Origin: Azospirillum oleiclasticum
Lineage (GTDB): Bacteria; Pseudomonadota; Alphaproteobacteria; Azospirillales; Azospirillaceae
Direction: 5' to 3'
Length of the DNA stretch: 64,000 nucleotides
NCBI RefSeq assembly: GCF_013423485.1
Contig: NZ_JABFFR010000005.1
Span: forward strand, 124,001 to 188,000
Part shown: positions 1 to 9,283 of the stretch, one piece after another
Position numbering within the stretch: the first letter of the stretch is position 1
How the letters are laid out: the number at the start of each line of letters is the position of its first letter
The notes under the pieces: model-generated
What the model saw: only the letters and a program-made list of their open reading frames with translations
Databases searched by the model: none
Told to the model about the DNA's origin: nothing
Made by a program: the position numbers and the translations under genes

Positions 1-1359
1 GGTCAGCAGCAGCGCCACCCACAGCCGGTCGCCCGACAGGCTGACGATGAGCGAGGTGATCTTGACCCCCAGCCCGGTGGCGTTGAACACGCCGACGATG
101 ATGCCGGCGCAGATCAGGATGGCGGCGATGAAAGCGATCTGCCGCGCGGCGTCGATCAGCCCCGCCTGCGCCCGCACCCACCAGCGCCGCACCGAGTGGC
201 CGAGGCTGGCGTCCAGGCCCAGCGCCGCGATGGTGACCGCCGTCGCCGCCAGCGCCGACCAGGCCGGGGAATGGTCGAGCACCATCATGGTGATGATCAG
301 CACCACCAGCGGCGCCAGGAAGAAGGGGGCGGCGCGCGCCACCGCGGCCCAGCCCGGCAACTCCGACGCCGGGATGCCGGCGAGGTCGTAGCGCCGCGCG
401 AAGAAATGGATGCCGGTCCAGGCCGCCGCGAAGAACAGGACCGCCGGCAGCACGGCGGCCACCGCGATGTCGGTGTAGGGGACGCGCAGCAGCTCGGCCA
501 TGATGAAGGCGCCCGCCCCCATCACCGGCGGCATGATCTGCCCGCCGGTGGAGGCCACCGCCTCCGTCGCCGCGGCGAAGGCGGGCGGGTAGCCCATGCG
601 CTTCATCGCCGGGATGGTGATGGTGCCGACCGAGGCCACGTTGGCCGACGCCGAGCCGGAGATGGTGCCGTAGAGCGCCGAGCCCAGCACCGCCACCTTG
701 GCCGCCCCCGCCTGGAAGCGGCCGGCGAGCTGCGTCGCCACCGCCATGAAGCCGGTCCCCGCCTCGCCCGCCGAGACGAAGGCGCCGAGGATCATGAAGG
801 GAACGATCAGGTCGATGGAGGTGCCGGTGAGCATCCCCCACAGCCCGGCTTCCGCCAGCACGAGGTTGCCGAGGAAGTAATCCACCGGCATGCCGCCATG
901 CCCCAGCGACCCCGGCAGGAGGTCGCCGAACAGCCCGTAGGCGAGCACCAGAAGCGCCACCACCGGCAGCACCGGCTGCACCGCGCGCCGCGCCATTTCC
1001 AGCACCACCAGGATCAGCACGGCGGAAAGGCCGTACTGGAACAGGCTGCCGTCCAGCGACCCGTACTGGTCGACGATGGCCGACCGGTTCAGCATGATGT
1101 AGAGGCAGCCGGCCATGCCGAGCCCGCAAGCCACCCAGCCCCCGACCTTCGAGGCCGCCCCGCGCGGGGCGGCGAACAGGAAGATCCAGGGCAGCGACAC
1201 CAGCAGATGCAGCGGCCGGCTGATCAGGTTCGGCACCAGGCCGGAGACGATCAGCCAGACATGCGCCCCCACCGTGACGGCGGCGGCCAGGACGAGCCCG
1301 GCGTGGCGGAGCGCGGCACGCTCGGGCAGGGAGGCCCCGCCGGCCGTGGCTTCGGTCAT
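1..1359 (-). CDS. TRAP transporter fused permease (4TM-12TM), C-terminus beyond window edge
   Basis: Translation of the minus strand from the ATG at 1359 gives an uninterrupted hydrophobic protein of at least 452 residues that runs off the left edge. It has the hallmarks of the fused DctQ-DctM permease of TAXI-type TRAP transporters: an N-terminal group of helices with a PLHLLV segment, then a DctM-like part with the motifs VPFMILGAFV, SGSASANVASVGTITIPAM and GGQIMPPVMGAGAF. It lies 13 bp downstream of the TAXI binding protein gene on the same strand, so the two form one transporter operon. These systems use an ion gradient to import small organic acids; the substrate here cannot be read. The missing C-terminus is only an edge effect. 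Confidence 0.9.
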   Translation of the reverse strand, partial: MTEATAGGASLPERAALRHAGLVLAAAVTVGAHVWLIVSGLVPNLISRPLHLLVSLPWIFLFAAPRGAASKVGGWVACGLGMAGCLYIMLNRSAIVDQYGSLDGSLFQYGLSAVLILVVLEMARRAVQPVLPVVALLVLAYGLFGDLLPGSLGHGGMPVDYFLGNLVLAEAGLWGMLTGTSIDLIVPFMILGAFVSAGEAGTGFMAVATQLAGRFQAGAAKVAVLGSALYGTISGSASANVASVGTITIPAMKRMGYPPAFAAATEAVASTGGQIMPPVMGAGAFIMAELLRVPYTDIAVAAVLPAVLFFAAAWTGIHFFARRYDLAGIPASELPGWAAVARAAPFFLAPLVVLIITMMVLDHSPAWSALAATAVTIAALGLDASLGHSVRRWWVRAQAGLIDAARQIAFIAAILICAGIIVGVFNATGLGVKITSLIVSLSGDRLWVALLLT

Positions 1360-1372
1360 ACGTTGCTTCCGC

Positions 1373-2341
1373 TCACTGCAGCGCCGCGTCGATGGCGACG
1401 CCGGCTTCCTTGTAGTAGCGCAGCGCGCCGGGGTGCAGCTTGGTGCCCATCAGGTTGACCTGGGTCGGCTCGATGCCCTTCCACCACGGGTTCTTGTCGG
1501 CCATCGCCGCCCGCTTGGTCCAGAAGGTCTTGGTGATGGTGTAGGCGGTCTCCTCGTCCATGGCGTCGGTGGTGAAGCCGCCGACCGGCACGCCCACCGT
1601 CTGCACGTCGGTGTCCACACCCTTGTAGGTGCCCTTGGCGATGGTCACCGGGCCCGACGCCGGGTCGAGCGACAGCACGGTCTTCAACTGGTCGGGCGTC
1701 AGCGGCAGGATGCGGATCGGGGTGCCGGTCGCCAGCTCGGTGATGCCGGGGGTGGGGTGGGACGAGCAACTCGTGTAGCCCACGACCTTGCGGTTGCGCA
1801 CCGCGTTGTCGGCCGAGGCCAGCTCGACATCGACCATGTTCACCTTGTCGGCGAGGTTGAGGGCGGAGAGGATGGCCTTGGTGCGCCCCTCGCAGAAGGT
1901 GCCCTTGCCGCCGCCGATGAAATCCTTGCCGGCGAGCTGGGCGAGGTCGGTGATGCCGCTGTCCTCGCGCACCACGAAATGCACGGTCACGAAGGGCATG
2001 ACGAACAGCGTCCGCACGCGGTCGTAGCCCTTCTCCCCTTCGAACGGCTTCTTGCCCTCGCGCGCGGCGGCCAGCAGGTTCGGCGGGGTGGTGAAGATGA
2101 AGTTGCCGGGGCGGCGCGCCGATTCCTTGACGTTCTGGACGGAGCCCTGGCTCTCCTCGATGGTCGCCTGGATGGTGCCGCCCGACGCCTCCTTCAGCGC
2201 CTCGCCGATCTGCACGACCATGACGTAGTAGGACGACGACGAGGTGGCCGACTTCAGCGTCACCCGCGTCTGGGCGAGCGCCGGACCGGCGGCGGCCAGG
2301 GTGAAGGCGGCGAGCGCCGCGGCGACGAGGCGTGACGACAT
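1373..2341 (-). CDS. TAXI family TRAP transporter solute-binding protein
   Basis: The 322-residue protein starts at MSSRLVAAA and has a Sec signal peptide ending near GPALAQ. The mature part carries TAXI-family features: SATSSSSYYVMVVQIGEAL near its start, repeated GGT/GGG loops, and a C-terminal helix region with LHPGALRYYKEAGV. A longer open frame extends upstream, but the ATG at 2341 is preceded by AGGGAACC and begins the signal peptide directly, so I prefer it. The protein would bind its ligand in the periplasm and hand it to the fused permease just downstream. Ligands of TAXI proteins include glutamate/2-oxoglutarate-like acids in the few studied cases; nothing here fixes the substrate. 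Confidence 0.88.
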   Translation of the reverse strand: MSSRLVAAALAAFTLAAAGPALAQTRVTLKSATSSSSYYVMVVQIGEALKEASGGTIQATIEESQGSVQNVKESARRPGNFIFTTPPNLLAAAREGKKPFEGEKGYDRVRTLFVMPFVTVHFVVREDSGITDLAQLAGKDFIGGGKGTFCEGRTKAILSALNLADKVNMVDVELASADNAVRNRKVVGYTSCSSHPTPGITELATGTPIRILPLTPDQLKTVLSLDPASGPVTIAKGTYKGVDTDVQTVGVPVGGFTTDAMDEETAYTITKTFWTKRAAMADKNPWWKGIEPTQVNLMGTKLHPGALRYYKEAGVAIDAALQ

Positions 2342-2503
2342 GGGGTTCCCTCCCGTTCTGCGGCACCCCGCGCCGCCCGGCGGGCCGCATCCCCCCGTGA
2401 CCGCTCGCGTTTCCGGGCGCCCTTTGCGATTGTGCGCGGGACAATAGGTGGTGCGGACGAAGGGTGTCAACGGGATGGGGGGCCGCTCCCGACGGACGGC
2501 GGA

Positions 2504-3286
2504 TCACCCGCCCCGTCCGATCGGGTGGGCCGTCGGGGTCACGCCGAAGCTGCGGCGGAACAGGGCGATGAAGCCGCTGACGCTGCTGTAGCCGAGGTCG
2601 AGCGCGATGGTGGTGACGGCGTGCCCCTCCGCCAGCAGTTCCAGCGCCCGCAGCATCCGGGCGCGCTGGCGCCAGTCGGTGAAGCTGAGGCCGGTCTCCA
2701 GCGGGAAGCGGCGGCTGAGCGTGCGCGGCGTGCTGTGCGCCAGGGCCGCCCACGCCGCGATGCCGCGGTCGTCGCCGGGATGCTCCAGGATCGCCCGCGC
2801 CACCCGTTGCAGGCGCGGGTCGCGCGGCATCGGCAGGTCGAGCCCCTCCGCCGGAAGCCGGCCGATCTCATCGACGATCAGGTCGGCGATGCGCTGGCGC
2901 GCCTCGTCCCAGCCTTCGTCCCCCCATTCGGCGGCGCGCAGGACCGCCTCGCGCAGCAGCCCCGGCACCCGCACCGTGCGCGGCCGGTCCGGCAGGCCGC
3001 GGCAGGCCCGCGGCGCCACATAGACGCTCCAGCCGGCGCCGGGGCCGAAGCTCTGCCCGCCGTGGAGCTGGTCGGGCGGCAGCCAGATGGCGTGGCCGGC
3101 CGGCACCACCCAGGCGCCGAGCTCCGTCAGGATGGTGACCGCGCCGCGGCTGCACCCGACCAACTGGCCGCGCGGGTGCCGGTGGGCGGGAGCCGAGAAT
3201 TCCGCCTTCAGCGCCACCGTGAAGACGGCCACCGTCGGCCCGTCGATGGCGTGGCCGATCGCGGTGGAGGGCTGGAGCTCCGGCAT
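2504..3286 (-). CDS. AraC family transcriptional regulator with cupin sensor domain
   Basis: This 260-residue protein has an N-terminal cupin-like sensor (HRHPRGQL near residue 36, then a GHAIWLPPDQLHGG barrel segment) and a C-terminal double helix-turn-helix of the AraC type, with ALAHSTPRTLSRRF as the first and ALDLGYSSVSGFIALFRRSFG as the second recognition region. It is divergent from the damaged PPOX gene at 3378, with 91 bp between the two starts, so it may control that gene or itself. The cupin-AraC layout is common in regulators that sense small aromatic or organic effectors, but no effector can be named. Confidence 0.9.
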   Translation of the reverse strand: MPELQPSTAIGHAIDGPTVAVFTVALKAEFSAPAHRHPRGQLVGCSRGAVTILTELGAWVVPAGHAIWLPPDQLHGGQSFGPGAGWSVYVAPRACRGLPDRPRTVRVPGLLREAVLRAAEWGDEGWDEARQRIADLIVDEIGRLPAEGLDLPMPRDPRLQRVARAILEHPGDDRGIAAWAALAHSTPRTLSRRFPLETGLSFTDWRQRARMLRALELLAEGHAVTTIALDLGYSSVSGFIALFRRSFGVTPTAHPIGRGG

Positions 3287-3377
3287 GGCGTCATCATGGT
3301 ATCGAATGGCGCCGATAGCTTAGCAGCGCCAACGCCGCGGCGGTAGAGTACGACCCTTACGCCGCAGGAGGCCGCCC

Positions 3378-4002
3378 ATGCCCGACACTCCCCCGTCCCT
3401 TACCGGAGCCGATCTCGACCGACTCTACGCACCGCCCGCCGAGGCGATCCAGCGCGCGGTGCTGCCGCACCTCATCCCCTTCCACGAGGACTACATCGCC
3501 GCGGCGACCTTCTTCTGTCTGGCGAGCGGGCGGGAACAGGGGCTGGACGCCTCGCCGCGCGGCGGCCCGCCCCGGCTTCGTCAAGGTGATCGACCCGAGC
3601 CATGTCGCCTTCGCCGATTGGCCGGGGAACAACCGCATCGAGACGCTGCGCAACCTGGTCGAGGACGACCGTCTCGCCATGCTGTTCCTCTTTCCCGGGC
3701 TGGAGATCTTCCTGCGGATCAACGGCCGCGGCCGTGTCTCGACCGCGCCGGACCTGCTGGACGCGCTGAAGGAAGGCCCGAAGACGCCGAAGGCCGCGGT
3801 GGTGGTGACGGTGGAGCAGGTGCTGTTCCACTGCGGCAAGGCGGTCAACCGGGCGCGGCTGTGGGAGGAGGGGTCGCGCATCGACCACACCCGCGTTCCG
3901 TCGATCGGACGGATGAAGGCGGTCCTGATGGGCGGCTCGCCGGACGAGGCGGACGCGGTCGATGCGCACTACCGCGAGGCCGTGCGCAACGATCTCTACT
4001 GA
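3378..4002 (+). pseudogene. PPOX-class FMN-dependent enzyme (DR_2398/MSMEG_1061-like), frameshifted
   Basis: The ATG at 3378 follows a good ribosome-binding site (GCAGGAGG). Frame 1 encodes a normal N-terminus up to ASPRGGP near 3570, then leaves the family sequence. The continuation, GFVKVIDPSHVAFADWPGNN through a C-terminal KAVLMGG region, lies in the next frame and ends at the TGA at 4002. Removing one C from the run CCCGCCCC around 3569-3576 restores a 207-residue protein with the family motif D-x-SPRG-x-PPGFV. The enzyme family resembles pyridoxamine 5'-phosphate oxidase and binds FMN or F420-like cofactors; substrates are mostly unknown. The break may be a real inactivating mutation or a one-base sequencing error in a C run. 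The 3' end overlaps the convergent LysR gene by 7 bp. Confidence 0.8.
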
Positions 4003-4907
4003 TCGGCCAGCACCTGCTGCAAATGGGACAGGAAGGCCCGCAGGGCGGGGTTGGCGCGGCGGCTTTCCGGCCAGACGGCGGTGACGTTGTGCCGCTCGAC
4101 CGCGAACGCCTCCAGCACCGGCACCAGCTCGCCGCGAGCGACATAGGGTGCGGCCACGAAATCCGCGCTGATGCCGATGCCACCGCCGGCGACCAGCGCC
4201 GCCATCAGCGGCTCGCTGGCGTCCATGACGATGGCGGACGGGGGCAGGATCTCGATCTCGCGGTCGCCGACGCGGAAGGGCCAGCGCAGCAGCTGGCCGC
4301 TGCTCTGGTAGCGCAGGTTCACCGTGTCGTGCGCCGCCAGTTCGTCCGGGTGCGACGGCGTCCCGCGCGCCGCCAGGTAGGCCGGAGCCGCGTAGCAGCC
4401 GAAGCGATGCGGTGCCAGCCGGCGCGACAGCAGCCGCGAATCCGCCGGATCGCCGATCCGCACCGCGAGGTCGATCCCCTCCTCCACGATGTCGACGAAG
4501 CGGTCGTTCAGCCGCAGGTCGATCATCACCCGCGGGTGGAACGCCCGGAAGGCCGGCAGGGCCGGCGCGATCAGGTGGATGCCGATGGGGAGCGAGGCGG
4601 CGATCCGCAGCGTGCCCGACGGCTCCGCGCGCGCGGTCGCCGCCATCTGCTCGATGGCCTCCGCCTCGCGCAACAGCCGCAGCGCCCGCTCGTGCAGCTC
4701 GCGCCCCTCCGGCGTCAGCGTCAGCGAGCGGGTGTTGCGGGTGACCAGCGTCACGCCGAGCGTGCGCTCCAGCCGCTGGACGCTCTTGCTCACCGCCGAG
4801 GGCGAAAGCGACAGCGAGCGGGCGGCGGCGGTGAAGCTGCCCGTCGAGGCGACGCGGGCGAAGGCGATCAGCCCGGTCAGCCGTTCCAGGGTGATTTGTT
4901 CCGTCAT
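3996..4907 (-). CDS. LysR family transcriptional regulator
   Basis: The 303-residue protein has an N-terminal winged helix-turn-helix ([19 protein letters not shown], then [11 protein letters not shown]) and the periplasmic-binding-like effector domain of LysR regulators (RIAASLPIG..., [17 protein letters not shown]). It resembles the DsdA/CrgA-type 'LysR next to an oxidoreductase' group. The ATG at 4907 ([10 protein letters not shown]) is preferred over an upstream in-frame ATG because it begins directly before the DNA-binding domain. It is divergent from the zinc-free alcohol-dehydrogenase-like gene at 4997, with an 89-bp shared promoter region, which is the classical layout for a LysR protein controlling its neighbour. 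Confidence 0.9.
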   Translation of the reverse strand: MTEQITLERLTGLIAFARVASTGSFTAAARSLSLSPSAVSKSVQRLERTLGVTLVTRNTRSLTLTPEGRELHERALRLLREAEAIEQMAATARAEPSGTLRIAASLPIGIHLIAPALPAFRAFHPRVMIDLRLNDRFVDIVEEGIDLAVRIGDPADSRLLSRRLAPHRFGCYAAPAYLAARGTPSHPDELAAHDTVNLRYQSSGQLLRWPFRVGDREIEILPPSAIVMDASEPLMAALVAGGGIGISADFVAAPYVARGELVPVLEAFAVERHNVTAVWPESRRANPALRAFLSHLQQVLADQ

Positions 4908-4996
4908 GGAACGAGTAAAGCGACGTTCGACCCGATTATCAACGACAGCGCCGTTCGCCATGTCTCCCCTGACCGCGATGTCCGACGGAGGGACCC

Positions 4997-6013
4997 ATGA
5001 GCGACACGATGAAAGCGATCCGCCTGCACCGGTTCGGCGGCCCCGAGGTTCTGCGCTGGGAGGACGCGCCGCGGCCCGTTCCGGCCGCCGGCGAGGTCCT
5101 GGTCAAGGTGCACGCCGCCGGTGTCAACCCGCCGGACTGGTATCTGCGCGACGGCTACCGGTCGCTGCCGCCGGAGTGGCGACCGGACCCCGCCTTCCCG
5201 CTCATCCTCGGGTCGGACCTGTCCGGTGTCGTCGCCGGGGTCGGCGACGGCGTGACGGATGTCCGGGTCGGCGACGAGGTTTTCGCCATGGTGCGCTTTC
5301 CCGAGCACGCCACCCGGGGCGGCGGGGCCTATGCCGAGTATGTCGGCGTGCCGGTGAACCAGCTGGCGCGGAAACCGGCGGGCATCGACCATGTCCACGC
5401 GGCCGGCGCGCCGATGTCGCTTCTGACCGCCTGGCAGTTCCTGATCGATCCCGGCCATGACGCGCCGAACCCGTTCCAGCCGAACCGGCACGCGCCGGTG
5501 CCGCTCGACGGCCGGACGGTCCTCGTCAACGGCGCCGGCGGGGGCGTCGGGCATCTGGCGGTGCAGGTGGCGCGGTGGAGGGGGGCGCGGGTGATCGCCG
5601 TGGCGTCCGGCCGGCACGAGGGGCTGATGCGCGATCTCGGCGTCGACCGCTTCATCGACCACACCCGGACGGCGGCGGCGGAGGTCGTGCGCGACGCGGA
5701 TCTGGTGCTCGACACGGTGGGCGGTCCGGACACCGGCCGTTTCCTGCGCAGTCTGAAACCCGGTGGCGCGCTGTTCCCGGTCTTCCCGCTGGGCTTCACC
5801 GGCCATGACGAGGCCAAGGCGATGGGCATCACGGTGTCCACGACGCAGGTCCGGTCCAACGGCGCGCAGCTCGCCGAGGCCGCCCGCCTGCTCGACGACG
5901 GCACGCTGCGCGTCGTCATCGACAGCACATTCCCGCTCGCCGGGGCCGCGAGCGCGCATGAGCGGGCCGCGCGCGGCAACATCCAGGGGAAGATCGTCCT
6001 GACGGGGGCATGA
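4997..6013 (+). CDS. NADP-dependent quinone-oxidoreductase-like MDR enzyme
   Basis: The 338-residue product is a medium-chain dehydrogenase/reductase of the zinc-independent quinone oxidoreductase type. It has a GroES-like N-terminal domain ([14 protein letters not shown] near residue 35, [13 protein letters not shown] near 72), a Rossmann nucleotide-binding motif [15 protein letters not shown] near residue 175, and no structural-zinc cysteine cluster. It probably reduces quinones or activated alkenes with NADPH in the cytosol. The gene is divergent from the LysR regulator at 3996-4907, its likely controller, and starts after the purine-rich stretch GGAGGGACCC. Confidence 0.88.
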   Translation: MSDTMKAIRLHRFGGPEVLRWEDAPRPVPAAGEVLVKVHAAGVNPPDWYLRDGYRSLPPEWRPDPAFPLILGSDLSGVVAGVGDGVTDVRVGDEVFAMVRFPEHATRGGGAYAEYVGVPVNQLARKPAGIDHVHAAGAPMSLLTAWQFLIDPGHDAPNPFQPNRHAPVPLDGRTVLVNGAGGGVGHLAVQVARWRGARVIAVASGRHEGLMRDLGVDRFIDHTRTAAAEVVRDADLVLDTVGGPDTGRFLRSLKPGGALFPVFPLGFTGHDEAKAMGITVSTTQVRSNGAQLAEAARLLDDGTLRVVIDSTFPLAGAASAHERAARGNIQGKIVLTGA

Positions 6014-6014
6014 C

Positions 6015-6045
6015 GGGGCGCGGCGGCCGTTGCCGACCGCGCCCC
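6015..6045. terminator. Hairpin between convergent genes
   Basis: Inverted repeat GGGGCGCGG (6015-6023) and CCGCGCCCC (6037-6045) with a 13-nt loop sits in the 43 bp between the convergent stops at 6013 and 6057. It has no clear T tract, so it could serve both strands as a weak or factor-assisted terminator. Confidence 0.5.
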
Positions 6046-6056
6046 GCACCGCCCGC

Positions 6057-6461
6057 TCAGCCCGCCAGCGCGTCGGCGCCGGCCTTGGCGATGATGCCGT
6101 CCTGGGAGGACTGCACGCCGGAGATGCCGATGGCGCCGACCACCTCGCCCTCGTAGACCAGCGGCAGGCCGCCTTCGATGGGGGTGGCGCCGGGCATGGA
6201 CAGCATCACCTGCCGCCCGCCGGCCACCATGTCCTCGAACGTCTTGCTGGGGCGCTTGAAGCTCACCGCGGTGCGGCCCTTCTCCTGCGCCACGACGATG
6301 GACCCGATCTGGGTCCCGTCCATGCGCTGGAGGTAGAGCAGGTTGGCGCCGTCGTCGAGGATGGCGATCACCACGTTCCAGCCGTTCTTCACCGCTTCGG
6401 CTTCCGCCGCGGCCGCGACCCGCTTCGCATCTGCGAGGGTCAGGGCAGGCTTGTTCCGCAT
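6057..6461 (-). CDS. glcG: GlcG/HbpS family heme-binding-like protein
   Basis: The 134-residue protein matches the GlcG/HbpS fold (Pfam Haem_degrading): [14 protein letters not shown] helix, [20 protein letters not shown] strand pair, and the C-terminal [19 protein letters not shown] motif. Members are found beside glycolate/malate-synthase genes (glcG beside glcB in E. coli) and beside heme- or dehydratase-linked loci; their biochemical role is poorly known. Here it is divergent from malate synthase G with a 206-bp gap, supporting the GlcG name. No signal peptide is visible, so a cytosolic location is likely. Confidence 0.8.
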   Translation of the reverse strand: MRNKPALTLADAKRVAAAAEAEAVKNGWNVVIAILDDGANLLYLQRMDGTQIGSIVVAQEKGRTAVSFKRPSKTFEDMVAGGRQVMLSMPGATPIEGGLPLVYEGEVVGAIGISGVQSSQDGIIAKAGADALAG

Positions 6462-6640
6462 TCTCCGTACTCCCTTTCTTGCTTCGGACCATCCGGTCCG
6501 CGGGCAAACTAGTACAGGGTGAGACGGATAGGCTCATTTTTCCGCCCCCGGACACGCCGTCGCACTGGACGGGCGTGGATCAGGCGCTACAAATACCGCC
6601 TACGGAACGGACGCTGCACACGCGAAGCCCACAGGGCGGC

Positions 6641-6655
6641 ATGTGCGAAGCACAT
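6641..6655 (+). promoter_or_regulatory. Palindrome just upstream of the malate synthase ribosome-binding site
   Basis: ATGTGC-GAA-GCACAT is a perfect 6-3-6 palindrome lying directly before the GGGAGGAC ribosome-binding site of the gene starting at 6668. In mRNA it could form a small hairpin next to the ribosome site; in DNA it could be an operator. A second inverted repeat, CGGACC-atcc-GGTCCG, lies at 6485-6500 near the glcG end of the same gap. Neither has a known binding protein. Confidence 0.3.
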
Positions 6656-6667
6656 TGGGAGGACGGA

Positions 6668-8836
6668 ATGAGTGAGTGGACCCAGGTCGGCAACCTGCAG
6701 GTCGCGGCTGAACTGCGCGCCTTCATCGAGACCGAGGCGCTGCCGGGCACCGGTGTCGATGCGGCGGCCCTGTGGTCGGCGCTCGATTCGATCCTGCACG
6801 ACCTGACCCCGCGCAACCGCGCGCTGCTGGCCCGCCGCGACGAGCTGCAGGCGAAGATCGACGGCTGGTACCAGGAGCATCGCGGCAAGCCCGCCGATTT
6901 CGAAGGCTACAAGGCCTTCCTGACGGAGATCGGCTATCTGCTGCCGGAGGGCGCGCCCTTCACGGCGGAGACCGCCAACGTCGATCCGGAATTCTCCACG
7001 GTGGCCGGGCCGCAGCTCGTGGTTCCCGTGATGAACGCGCGCTACGCGCTGAACGCGGCCAACGCCCGCTGGGGCAGCCTGTACGACGCGCTCTACGGCA
7101 CCGACGCCATCCCGCCGTCCGACACGGCCGTGAAGGGCTACGACCCCGCCCGCGGCGCCCAGGTCATCGCCTACGCCCGCAAGTTCCTGGACGACGCCGC
7201 CCCGCTGGCCGACGGCTCGCACGCCGACGCCACCGGCTACGCGGTTGACAACGGCGCGCTGGTGGTGACGCTGGATGGTGGGAAGACCACCGGCCTGAAG
7301 GACCCCGCCCGCTTCGCCGGCTACCAGGGCGACGCGGCGTCGCCGTCGGTGGTGCTGCTGGTCAACAACGGCCTGCACGCCGAGATCCGCATCGACCGCG
7401 GCCACTTCATCGGCAAGGACGACAAGGCCGGCGTCGCCGACGTGGTGATCGAATCGGCGCTGACCACCATCATGGACTGCGAGGATTCGGTCGCCGCCGT
7501 GGACGCGGAGGACAAGGTCGTCGTCTACCGCAACTGGCTGGGCCTGATGAAGGGGACGCTGACGGCGTCCTTCGACAAGGGCGGCAAGACGGTGGAGCGC
7601 ACGCTCAACCCCGACCGCACCTACACGGCACCGGATGGCGGCAGCCTGACGCTGCACGGCCGCAGCCTGATGCTGGTCCGCAACGTCGGCCACCTGATGA
7701 CCAACGACGCGGTCAAGCTGAAGGACGGCAGCGAGGCGCCGGAAGGCATCCTGGACGCCGTCTTCACCGTGCTGATCGCCATCCACGACCTGAAGGCGAC
7801 CGGGGCCATCCGCAACAGCCGCGCCGGCTCCGTCTACATCGTGAAGCCGAAGATGCACGGGCCGGACGAGGTGGCCTTCGCCGACGAGCTGTTCGGCCGG
7901 GTGGAGGAGGCGCTGGGCCTCGACCGTTACACCGTGAAGCTCGGCATCATGGACGAGGAGCGCCGCACCACGGTGAACCTGATGGAGTGCATCCGCGCGG
8001 CCAAGAACCGCGTGGCCTTCATCAACACCGGCTTCCTCGACCGCACCGGCGACGAGATCCACACGGCCATGGAGGCCGGGCCGATGATCCGCAAGGGCGA
8101 CATGAAGGCCGCCGCCTGGATCAAGGCCTACGAGGACTGGAACGTCGACACCGGCCTGCTCTGCGGGCTGAAGGGCCGGGCGCAGATCGGCAAGGGCATG
8201 TGGGCCATGCCCGATCGCATGGCGGAGATGCTGGCGGTGAAGATCGGCCACCCGATGGCTGGCGCCAACACCGCCTGGGTCCCGTCGCCCACCGCCGCCA
8301 CGCTGCACGCGCTGCACTACCACAAGGTCGACGTCGCCGCCCGCCAGGAGGAGCTGAAGTCCCGCACCCGCGCCAGCCTGGACAGCATCCTCACCATCCC
8401 GCTGGCCGACCGCCCGAACTGGTCGCCGGAGGAAATCCAGCAGGAGCTGGACAACAACGCCCAGGGCATCCTCGGCTACGTGGTGCGCTGGATCGACCAG
8501 GGTGTCGGCTGCTCCAAGGTGCCGGACATCAACAACGTCGGCCTGATGGAGGACCGCGCCACGCTGCGCATCTCCAGCCAGCACATCGCCAACTGGCTGC
8601 GCCACGGGGTGTGCACGGCCGAGCAGGTGACGGAGACCATGAAGCGCATGGCCGCCGTGGTGGACCGCCAGAACGCCGGCGACCCGCTCTACCGCCCGAT
8701 GGCCCCCGACTTCGACTCGAGCATCGCCTTCCAGGCCGCCTGCGACCTCGTCTTCAAGGGCCGCGAGCAGCCGAACGGGTATACGGAGCCGGTCCTGCAC
8801 CGGCGCCGGATCGAGCTGAAGAAGGCGGCGGGGTAA
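6668..8836 (+). CDS. glcB: Malate synthase G
   Basis: The 722-residue protein is malate synthase isoform G, which condenses glyoxylate with acetyl-CoA to malate in the cytosol (glyoxylate bypass or glycolate use). Length agrees with the G isoform (about 720). Visible family motifs are [18 protein letters not shown] (near residue 270), [34 protein letters not shown] with the magnesium-binding acid residues, [16 protein letters not shown], and [19 protein letters not shown] near the C-terminal part. The ATG at 6668 follows GGGAGGAC at ideal spacing; an in-frame ATG farther upstream lacks family similarity. The divergent glcG gene suggests common use in glycolate/glyoxylate metabolism. No isocitrate lyase gene is in the window. 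Confidence 0.96.
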   Translation: MSEWTQVGNLQVAAELRAFIETEALPGTGVDAAALWSALDSILHDLTPRNRALLARRDELQAKIDGWYQEHRGKPADFEGYKAFLTEIGYLLPEGAPFTAETANVDPEFSTVAGPQLVVPVMNARYALNAANARWGSLYDALYGTDAIPPSDTAVKGYDPARGAQVIAYARKFLDDAAPLADGSHADATGYAVDNGALVVTLDGGKTTGLKDPARFAGYQGDAASPSVVLLVNNGLHAEIRIDRGHFIGKDDKAGVADVVIESALTTIMDCEDSVAAVDAEDKVVVYRNWLGLMKGTLTASFDKGGKTVERTLNPDRTYTAPDGGSLTLHGRSLMLVRNVGHLMTNDAVKLKDGSEAPEGILDAVFTVLIAIHDLKATGAIRNSRAGSVYIVKPKMHGPDEVAFADELFGRVEEALGLDRYTVKLGIMDEERRTTVNLMECIRAAKNRVAFINTGFLDRTGDEIHTAMEAGPMIRKGDMKAAAWIKAYEDWNVDTGLLCGLKGRAQIGKGMWAMPDRMAEMLAVKIGHPMAGANTAWVPSPTAATLHALHYHKVDVAARQEELKSRTRASLDSILTIPLADRPNWSPEEIQQELDNNAQGILGYVVRWIDQGVGCSKVPDINNVGLMEDRATLRISSQHIANWLRHGVCTAEQVTETMKRMAAVVDRQNAGDPLYRPMAPDFDSSIAFQAACDLVFKGREQPNGYTEPVLHRRRIELKKAAG

Positions 8837-8846
8837 GGGGATAGGC

Positions 8847-8875
8847 GAGGGGGCGGGTCGCCGGGCCCGCCCCTC
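8847..8875. terminator. Bidirectional terminator-like hairpin
   Basis: GAGGGGGCGGG (8847-8857) pairs with CCCGCCCCTC (8866-8875), with one bulged G and an 8-nt loop. It lies between the convergent stops of glcB (8836) and the toxin gene (8879), as expected for a shared terminator, though no T run follows. Confidence 0.55.
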
Positions 8876-8878
8876 CCG

Positions 8879-9283
8879 TCACCGCAAAGGCTTCAGCGGC
8901 GCCGTCGTCCGGCGGTGCGGCACCTCGAACATCTGGCCCGGCTTCGCCTGGGCCGCCGTCGCAACGATGGCTGGCCACCAGCCGATCAGCAGGGCGGCGT
9001 GCCCCCATAACCCTTCCTGGTTCCAACCCTTGGCCAGGAAGAACCCGATCAGGCGGGACTCGCGAAGCGCCGCCAACTCATGGGGGCGCCGACGGATGCG
9101 CCGGTCCTCGCTGACGAAGGCCCAGCCGCCCTCGGCGGCGAGGTCACCGAGCCATGTGACGTCCGTCGTCCCGTGGGGAAAGCGGTCGCGAAGGTGCTGC
9201 ACCGCATAGGGCTCGCCCGCCGCGAGTTCGGAGAGTGCCCGCACCAGCCGGGGTGCGATGTGCTCGTCGAACAGGAACCTCAT
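8879..9283 (-). CDS. VapC45-like PIN-fold toxin
   Basis: The 134-residue protein opens with MRFLFDEHIAPRLVRAL, the D-E start typical of PIN-like (Mut7-C/DUF5615-type) nucleases, and has a second motif FVSEDRRIRRRPHE in the middle, as in VapC45 of Mycobacterium tuberculosis (Rv2019, similar length). Such toxins are putative RNA-cleaving enzymes with acidic active sites. The ATG at 9283 overlaps the stop of the upstream antitoxin gene (ATGA), giving antitoxin-first order and coupled translation, as in M. tuberculosis. The RNA target is unknown. Family assignment is by motif and gene order only. Confidence 0.72.
   Translation of the reverse strand: MRFLFDEHIAPRLVRALSELAAGEPYAVQHLRDRFPHGTTDVTWLGDLAAEGGWAFVSEDRRIRRRPHELAALRESRLIGFFLAKGWNQEGLWGHAALLIGWWPAIVATAAQAKPGQMFEVPHRRTTAPLKPLR

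Noticed and set aside
196..1458. Long plus-strand open frame opposite the TRAP permease
   Set aside because: Composition is Arg/His/Asp/Gly-rich, typical of the reverse complement of a GC-rich gene; the minus strand holds a clear membrane protein.
6587..8800. 737-codon open frame antisense to malate synthase
   Set aside because: High-GC shadow frame; the plus strand is an unmistakable malate synthase G.
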